NCBI GenBank assembly: GCA_029210585.1
Contig: JARGFP010000034.1
Coordinates: 1 to 39,437 of the forward strand
Origin: Bacteroidales bacterium
Lineage (GTDB): Bacteria; Bacteroidota; Bacteroidia; Bacteroidales; GCA-2748055
Direction: 5' to 3'
Length of the DNA: 39,437 nucleotides
The notes beneath the pieces are model-generated. The model did no database searches. It saw only the letters and a list, made by a program, of their open reading frames with translations, and was not told where the DNA came from. Shown in pieces: positions 33,928 through 39,437 of the stretch. Position 1 is the stretch's first letter, and every line of letters begins with the position of its first letter. The position numbers and the translations under genes are program-made.

Positions 33928-34968
33928 TCAAAGCATTTCAAACCTGTCGGCGAGTAAAATAAGCAGTATTGATAATCCGAAGGCAATCATGGGAGCGATC
34001 AGCCACATGAGAAAGAACTTTTTCACTTCAGTGCGGCGAAAGATATTTTTGGTCCCCAGCTTGGCAACGCCTATGCCCAGGATGGCCGCGACATTCAACT
34101 GGACCAGGGAGGTCGGTATTCCTTCAACAATGGAGGCAAACAGGAGCAGACTGGCCGAAACGAAAGCAATGACCACGGCCTCAAATTTGCCGAACAAAAT
34201 GATCTCCTTCCCGGTGTTCCTGACGATTTTATGTCCAAATATGGAGGAGCCGATCCCAAACGCCGGGGCAACGATAAGGGTCGACAGCATCATGATCAGC
34301 ACGAAATGATCTTCCCCGGAGATATTGAGCTCATTGGCAGTCATGGAGGCGATCGGACCGGCGGCGTTGGCCACATTGTTGGCTCCGATTGAAAAGGCGA
34401 CATATAGTGACATCACGATCAGGATGCCGTTGTACACCGGTTTCATGTTCTCGTTCTGCGCCCTGGGCATGGTCAGCCCCCGCTTTCGCATCGGCCGGTA
34501 TATATACTTTCCAATGAACAGGCTGATAAAAAAGGAGATCACCGGCAAAATAAACCAGGTGGGGATGATTTCCAACAGTAATTTTTCTGAGTTCAGTTCA
34601 TGGAAATAGAGCGCAACAGCAGTTACCGACATGATCGTCGACTGGCTCGTTGATTGTGGGATGCCCACCAGGTTGGCAATCAGCAGTGAGATCGCCACGG
34701 AAAAAAGAATGATCGACACCACCGTGAACGTCATCATCTCCGGCGCAAGCAATTCCTTGCCAACGGTTGAGGCCGTCCCCTTACCGGCAATGATCGCCCC
34801 CAGGAACACCATGATTCCGAACAATCCGGGTATCATGCTCTTCCTGATCACATTGGCACCATATGCTGCTGAAAAGGCGGGGGCGGTCCCGCTTCCTCCC
34901 ATGGTGATCGCCAGAAACATAGCGATGATATAGGGAACAAGCAACTGGTTGAACAGGGGTGAGATCAT
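33928..34968 (-). CDS. PiT-family anion permease (phosphate or sulfate)
   Basis: The 346 residues form about ten transmembrane helices. The family's two signature copies are visible in altered form: MGGSGTAPAFSAAYGANVIR near the N-terminus, and SIGANNVANAAGPIASM in the middle. PiT half-repeat helices also appear (LVGIPQSTSQSTIMSV, VEGIPTSLVQLNVAAILGIG). Members transport phosphate or, in the CysP type, sulfate, driven by the ion gradient. The first motif departs from the usual GaNDvaNa, so the substrate may not be phosphate. No phoU-like gene is adjacent. Transcribed in the same direction as the barrel gene 108 bases downstream. Confidence 0.88.
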   Translation of the reverse strand: MISPLFNQLLVPYIIAMFLAITMGGSGTAPAFSAAYGANVIRKSMIPGLFGIMVFLGAIIAGKGTASTVGKELLAPEMMTFTVVSIILFSVAISLLIANLVGIPQSTSQSTIMSVTAVALYFHELNSEKLLLEIIPTWFILPVISFFISLFIGKYIYRPMRKRGLTMPRAQNENMKPVYNGILIVMSLYVAFSIGANNVANAAGPIASMTANELNISGEDHFVLIMMLSTLIVAPAFGIGSSIFGHKIVRNTGKEIILFGKFEAVVIAFVSASLLLFASIVEGIPTSLVQLNVAAILGIGVAKLGTKNIFRRTEVKKFFLMWLIAPMIAFGLSILLILLADRFEML

Positions 34969-35326
34969 TACATAATTATTAAGTTGTATACCTGATGCTT
35001 TACATGCTCATAATGCATAAAGAACAGTTGTAATTACACTTCAGTCGTTAATATTAAATCGCGACCCGAAAATAAAAAGGTGAAGATTGCACTATTTTCA
35101 GAATTTCGCAAAAATTTGACGTATTCTGTCATTTTCCCGGATCATGACCAGGACAAAATTCTTTACAAGCCCTCTGAAGAAATGTACGAAAAGCACATCC
35201 CGATCAGATGAATGGGCCTGTTGGCAGGCAGTCTCCCCATCTTTCATCGCTGTTTGCTTGCCTTACTACATGGAATTTCTTAAATTGATTCTTTATTCCA
35301 TTCCATTACTACCAACAATTTAAAAG
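34969..35326. other. Intergenic region between divergent genes, 358 bp
   Basis: AT-rich near 34969-35090 with several T-rich stretches, then a more balanced part. I see no gene, RNA or convincing promoter motif here; promoters for the permease (leftward) and the next gene (rightward) should lie in it. Confidence 0.4.
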
Positions 35327-36204
35327 ATGAAAACCCAAATGTCCCGCAGCTGCCGCACGACGCGAACGACCCGCAGTTCCCGCTTCCCCCGCCTCCGGCA
35401 CGCAATCTGGCCCTCGCACCTCACAACATCCGCAACCTTCTCGGTGCTTCTCACAATAGCCTGCTCCAGCACCCTGCATGCACAGGTGTGGAACAGGGTG
35501 GTGGCCGACAGCACCGGCAACAAGCAGGGCGCGTATTGCAAGATCGCCCTCAATCCCCAGGATGAACCTATCATCGCACATATCGATGGCGACTTCCTCG
35601 ACCTGGTGCTGCTCGAAAAAGAAAACGGGGAGTGGAACCGCCAGGTAATTGATACCAGCGGGTATACGGGCTGGTCGACCGGACTGGCCATCGATGCCGG
35701 CGGAGATCTCCACTTCTGCTTCGAAAATGGGGGATTGATCTATGAGGCTGCCGCCACGTTCGGGGTCAATTACCTCACGAGAGGACAGGACACGTGGACC
35801 AAAACAACGATTGAATCCTACAAGATCCTGCTACCCCTGAGCTCCACCCATATCGCACTCACCTCCGACGGCAAACCGGTGGTCGGTTATTGGAATCTCA
35901 ACGATGAGTTCTATTACCTGGCTTACCTGGAAAACGGGGAATGGGTAAAAAAACAATCACCCCAAACCCGGCAGGCAACACAGCGGCGATCGAATTCCGC
36001 CTGGAAACCCGGTGTGACATCCGGATTTCCATCTATGACCACACAGGAAGGTTACTTCGGGTAATCGCAAACCAATCCATGCAGGCAGGTCAGCACACCC
36101 TGCCCGTCGACCTTTCAGCATACAAAACAAGCATGTATACAGCCGTTTTTGAAGTAAACGGGAGGATCGCGCATGCGCAGAAGGTGGTGCGAATGGCACA
36201 GTAA
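35327..36204 (+). CDS. Beta-propeller-like T9SS cargo protein with an A-run frameshift
   Basis: The first frame gives a signal peptide (TTSATFSVLLTIACSSTLHAQ, about residues 33-53) behind an unusual Arg/Ser/Thr-rich leader of about 30 residues. About three repeats of roughly 55-60 residues follow (QVWNRVVADSTGN, EWNRQVIDTSGYTGWSTGLA, TWTKTTIESYKILLPLSSTH), each with W near the start and DG/AGG-type turns. From the A-run at 35947-35953 a shifted frame supplies the T9SS sorting domain: TITPNPAGNTAAIEFRLE and SIYDHTGRLLRVIANQS. One added A joins the frames as GEWVKKTITPNPAGN. The A-run is also a possible slippery heptamer (A AAA AAA) for -1 frameshifting. Without the shift the protein would lack its sorting domain and end at 36064. 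Confidence 0.75.
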
Positions 36205-36392
36205 AGCAGGCGCCGGCATGTGCTTAACGGGTGTAAATGGCAAGACTGCCGCGAAACCCGTCACCCTGCCTGCAATAGAATACTGCGAATGAAATTATTT
36301 ATAGCACGTTGGGCCATGGCGGGAAAGAAAGAGGGAATAACGATGTCAATGCAACCATCCTCACTCTTTCATACAGATATGGCCCTGCATGG

Positions 36393-36422
36393 TTTGATTT
36401 CGCATATATTCTATTAATTTTG
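36393..36422 (+). promoter_or_regulatory. Promoter of the TPR histidine kinase gene
   Basis: TTTG (36393-36396), 18 bases, TAATTTTG (36415-36422) is a full match to the Bacteroidota -33/-7 consensus. It places the start of transcription near 36429, 28 bases before the ATG. No other gene is seen in the 252 bases 36205-36456. Confidence 0.6.
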
Positions 36423-36456
36423 CTTCTCTGGTTACGTAATCCCCGCTGTGACAAAC

Positions 36457-38529
36457 ATGAACAAAAAGCCCGGCAACAGCATATTATTCTTCTTCCTGGT
36501 CCAGTTCATGGTTGCAGGTTCACTATCGGTGTGGGCACAGGACAGCCTGTTGGTTGCGGTGCAGACTGCGAAGGAGGATTCTGTGAAGATCGGGCTGTTG
36601 ATCGAACTTGCTGAAAATTACAGCAGGATCGACAGCAGCGACCTTGCAGGCAAATATTACAGGGAAGCAATCGCCCTCGCAACAGGCGAAGAAAACAAGC
36701 GATTCCGGGCCATTGCGTTCGACGAACTGGGAATGCTTGTCAGACGCAAAGGTCTCTACGACCAATCACTTGAATACCACCTCCAGGCCCTGGCGCTTGC
36801 AGAAAAACTGGACGATAAAAAACTGCTTGCCTCGATTTACAACCACATTGGTGTAGTGTACAGGCGAAAGACCGAAGACAATCTTGCACTGAACTACCAC
36901 CTAAGCGCACTCCGGGCCGGGGAAGAAATCAACGATGCACGGAACATCGCCTATGCCAGCAACAGCATTGGCATCATCTACACCTACCAGAAAAACTACA
37001 CGGAAGCCCTTGGTTATTTCTACCGGGCACTGCACCTGGCAGAACAACGAGACAATCCCACCGGGGTGGCCATTAACCTGAATTGCATTGCCTGGGTCCA
37101 CGAACTGCAGGAAAATTACGGTACTGCCATCGAATATTACGAGCGTTCACTCGGTGTGAACGAAAAAGCAGGGAACCTGGAAGGCATGGCCATTTGCTAC
37201 AACGATATGGGAAAACTATACCGGAGCATGGGACAGTACAACAAGTCCCTGGATTTTTATGAAAAAACACTGCACATCCATGAATCCACAGGCGACCTGC
37301 ACCATGTAGTAAGCAACAGGATCAACCTCGGACAAGTGTATGCCGACCTGGGGGAGCACCAACGATCCCTCAGCGAACTCTATAACGCACTCGACATCGC
37401 AAAACAACTGGGATCCAAGCGATTGCTGATGGACTGCTACGAGCAGCTGGCTGAAACGCACCAGGAGCTCAGTCAATTTGAATCTTCACTCTTTTACATG
37501 AAGAATTATGCCGCATACCGCGACAGCATCTACAACGAGGAAAGCTCCCGGCAGATCGCTGAGTTCAAAACCCTGTTCGATACCGAAAAGAAAGAAAAGG
37601 AAAACATACTGCTTGTCGCAGAAAAGGACGCACTGGATGCCCAGGTAAAAAGGCAGCGACTCACGGTATTTGCGGTGAGTGCATTCCTGCTTTTCTTTAC
37701 AGCGATCTCGGTCTACCTTTTCGTGATCAGGAGAAAACTCCTACTGTACCAGGAGAAAATCAATCACCAGAATGAACAGCTGATCGAGAACGAAAAGAAA
37801 CTCAACGAGATGATCGCTACGAAAGACAAGTTTTTCAAGATCATCGCCCACGACCTGAGGAACCACTTTAACGGTCTGCTCGGGTACTCGGAACTCCTGG
37901 CACAGACCCACAGGGAAATGGATATCGATGCACGGGAAAACATGATCAATGACATCTCCGATATCTCGAAAAACACCTTCGGCCTCCTGGAGAACCTGCT
38001 GGTATGGTCACGGTCCCAGACCGAAAACCTGCCCTTCTCCCCGAAGGAATACCGGCTCGCCAGGCTTGTCGACGCAAACCTCGCCGCCGTTCAATCACTG
38101 GTGAAAACCAAGAAACTGAAGCTTATCTCGTCAATTGGAAAAGATATGCGGGTGTATGCTGACAAGGAAATGCTGAATACCATGATAAGGAACCTGCTGA
38201 TCAATGCAATCAAGTTTTCCAACCAGGGGGGCGAAATCCATATTGACGCTGAACAGGAAAACGGCCAGGTGAAGATATATGTCCGCGACCAGGGCATTGG
38301 CATGAGCCGGGAAAAACTGGACATCCTGTTCGATATCACGCAGAAAACCAGCACACTGGGCACAGACAAGGAAAAGGGAACCGGGCTCGGCCTCGCACTT
38401 TGCAAGGAATTCGTCGATATCCACGACGGACAGATCCACGTGGAAAGCGAAAAAGGCAAGGGCTCGGTATTCACCGTCGTACTGGCTTCAGAAAAACTAC
38501 CCCCTCACCCCTCACCGCCAGAAAATTAA
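36457..38529 (+). CDS. TPR-sensor histidine kinase, 690 aa
   Basis: The ATG at 36457 is chosen over the GTG three codons earlier, because it lies behind a good promoter. A signal peptide (ILFFFLVQFMVAGSLSVWAQ) is followed by about seven tetratricopeptide repeats (about residues 40-355), a coiled coil, a membrane helix (about 404-424, FAVSAFLLFFTAISVYLFVI) and a second coiled coil. The kinase part has the H box KIIAHDLRNHFNGLLGYSEL with His465, in which the usual NP after R is NH; then the N box (NLLINAIKFS), G1 (DQGIGMS) and G2 (KGTGLGLALC). Thus it is a sensor with a periplasmic TPR input. No response regulator is in the window, as is common for orphan hybrid-free kinases. The target is unknown. 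Confidence 0.92.
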   Translation: MNKKPGNSILFFFLVQFMVAGSLSVWAQDSLLVAVQTAKEDSVKIGLLIELAENYSRIDSSDLAGKYYREAIALATGEENKRFRAIAFDELGMLVRRKGLYDQSLEYHLQALALAEKLDDKKLLASIYNHIGVVYRRKTEDNLALNYHLSALRAGEEINDARNIAYASNSIGIIYTYQKNYTEALGYFYRALHLAEQRDNPTGVAINLNCIAWVHELQENYGTAIEYYERSLGVNEKAGNLEGMAICYNDMGKLYRSMGQYNKSLDFYEKTLHIHESTGDLHHVVSNRINLGQVYADLGEHQRSLSELYNALDIAKQLGSKRLLMDCYEQLAETHQELSQFESSLFYMKNYAAYRDSIYNEESSRQIAEFKTLFDTEKKEKENILLVAEKDALDAQVKRQRLTVFAVSAFLLFFTAISVYLFVIRRKLLLYQEKINHQNEQLIENEKKLNEMIATKDKFFKIIAHDLRNHFNGLLGYSELLAQTHREMDIDARENMINDISDISKNTFGLLENLLVWSRSQTENLPFSPKEYRLARLVDANLAAVQSLVKTKKLKLISSIGKDMRVYADKEMLNTMIRNLLINAIKFSNQGGEIHIDAEQENGQVKIYVRDQGIGMSREKLDILFDITQKTSTLGTDKEKGTGLGLALCKEFVDIHDGQIHVESEKGKGSVFTVVLASEKLPPHPSPPEN

Positions 38530-38899
38530 AAACCTTGCGTCTATACTGAATATGCGCTTTGATGCAGGATATAACCTGTTCCGGGCAGACAAAGAGGTTC
38601 TTTTCACAACATTCTGTTAAACAATACTATACAGGTGTCATATCTTATATGGCACCACAACAGGGAAAAATAGGAGAGTGAAAAGTTCCGTCGGAAGTAG
38701 TTTTTTTGGAGATTTGCCTGTATTGAACCTGTTACAAAGACCAGGATGCGAACCGTGTAATCTTTTACTTCAGATCATTATGCAGCACAAGCATGCACCA
38801 AATAAGGGCCAACATGCGACAAAAAGCGCCAACTTTCAACAGAGAACAATATACAGTCAACGATAAAAATCTGATTTATAAACCTTCAAATTCCCTGTT
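38530..38899. other. Intergenic region, 370 bp
   Basis: No open frame of interest, no full promoter match and no strong hairpin were seen between the kinase and the last gene. The part before 38900 is AT-rich and should carry the promoter of the repeat protein. Confidence 0.4.
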
Positions 38900-39437
38900 A
38901 TGAAAAACATGTACATTCTGACTTTCCTGGCGATCCTGTTTTGCGGGGTCGCAAATGCACAGATCGTCCAGGTAACGGACATCAATTCCACCGGCGACGC
39001 CGGGATCGGCACGCCGGTACTGTACAACGGAGAGATCTTCTTTGAAGCCGACGATGGCGTGATCGGCGATGAGCTCTACAAGGTCCGGGCCGACGGCACC
39101 GTGGAACTTGTAAAGGACATCAATACCGATGTCGATGACACTTCTCCCAACGGCGACCCAAAAAATTTCATTGAATACAAAGGAGAACTTTACTTCAATG
39201 GAAACGACGGTGACAATGGTGCCGATAAGCACGACAGTGAGCTCTGGAAAACAGACGGAACAACTGAGGGTACAGTGATGGTTGAAGATATCTGGCCGGG
39301 AGGAAGCGGAAATGCTTCCAATCCACAGCAGATGTTTGTCTTCAACGACAAGCTCTATTTCAATGCTAAAGTAGATGCCGCCAACCAGGTGTTCCGGTAT
39401 GACGGTACCAACCCTGTTGTAAAGGTCACCGACTGGC
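38900..39437 (+). CDS. Secreted ELWxTDGT-repeat protein, N-terminal part (runs off the right edge)
   Basis: The frame from the ATG at 38900 is open to the window end (179 codons). A signal peptide (MYILTFLAILFCGVANAQ) is followed by the repeat pattern of the ELWxTDGT family: ELYKVRADGTVELVKDIN, an ELYFNGNDGDNG strand pair, and SELWKTDGTTEGTVMVEDI followed by WPGGSGNASNPQQMF. Each unit of about 45-60 residues has a strand-turn-strand layout with Asp/Asn/Gly-rich turns, typical of beta-propellers that may bind calcium. In Bacteroidota such proteins usually end in a T9SS sorting domain, here beyond the edge. Similar Bacteroidota proteins are large surface or secreted proteins of unknown role. 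Confidence 0.8.
   Translation, partial: MKNMYILTFLAILFCGVANAQIVQVTDINSTGDAGIGTPVLYNGEIFFEADDGVIGDELYKVRADGTVELVKDINTDVDDTSPNGDPKNFIEYKGELYFNGNDGDNGADKHDSELWKTDGTTEGTVMVEDIWPGGSGNASNPQQMFVFNDKLYFNAKVDAANQVFRYDGTNPVVKVTDW

Noticed and set aside
36205-36456. Small open frame before the histidine kinase gene
   Set aside because: Composition and translation show no signal peptide, motif or start context; the region is better explained as promoter DNA.

Overview
The window looks like chromosomal DNA from a free-living or uncultured member of the Bacteroidota. Pointers are two predicted type IX secretion (T9SS) C-terminal sorting domains, many lipoproteins and OM beta-barrels, TAnnTTTG-type promoters, weak Shine-Dalgarno sequences, and Bacteroidota-typical families (DUF5916-like tail, Omp85-like barrel, TPR histidine kinase). 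The length of about 39 kb and the abrupt ends inside genes would fit a fosmid-type clone, but that is a guess. No rRNA, tRNA, CRISPR array, transposase or phage gene was recognised.

Layout. 1-2.0 kb (minus): start of a CE1-type esterase, a lipoprotein and a six-helix membrane protein. 2.1-8.0 kb (plus): a tight four-gene operon with a transglutaminase-like/7TM membrane protein, a RimK-like ATP-grasp ligase, a membrane-anchored TPR protein and a predicted outer-membrane barrel. This is the best candidate for an undescribed system. 8.1-15.1 kb (minus): a beta-helix lipoprotein, a broken AraC-type regulator, a giant LamG/Ig T9SS cargo with a frameshift behind its signal peptide, and a serpin lipoprotein. 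15.3-16.3 kb: an MscS-type channel.

16.4-28.8 kb (plus) is a molybdenum-enzyme region: an XdhC-MocA fusion, a [2Fe-2S] subunit and a Tat-exported molybdenum hydroxylase large subunit. An interval holding a serpin remnant, an IPT/kelch lipoprotein and a DUF5916 remnant follows. Then come a TSUP permease, a MobB-like P-loop protein with a repeat-rich N-terminus, MoeA, a compact MoaA, MoaC and a MOSC-MogA fusion. Together they cover GTP cyclisation, molybdenum insertion, cytidylylation and sulfuration/insertion; molybdopterin synthase (MoaD/MoaE) is not here. At the moeA/moaA junction a 61-bp unit is tandemly triplicated and carries the relic of a gene overlap.

28.9-30.4 kb: an AT-rich AAA/DUF4143 ATPase. 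30.5-35.0 kb (minus): a glyoxalase-like 3' remnant butted against a 3'-truncated caspase-like protease, an outer-membrane partner protein, an Omp85-like barrel and a PiT-family permease. 35.3-39.4 kb (plus): a second frameshifted T9SS cargo, a TPR histidine kinase with a good promoter, and the start of an ELWxTDGT-repeat protein that runs off the end.

A recurring theme is gene decay and rearrangement: several truncated or frameshifted genes, three of which would be repaired by one extra A in an A-run.
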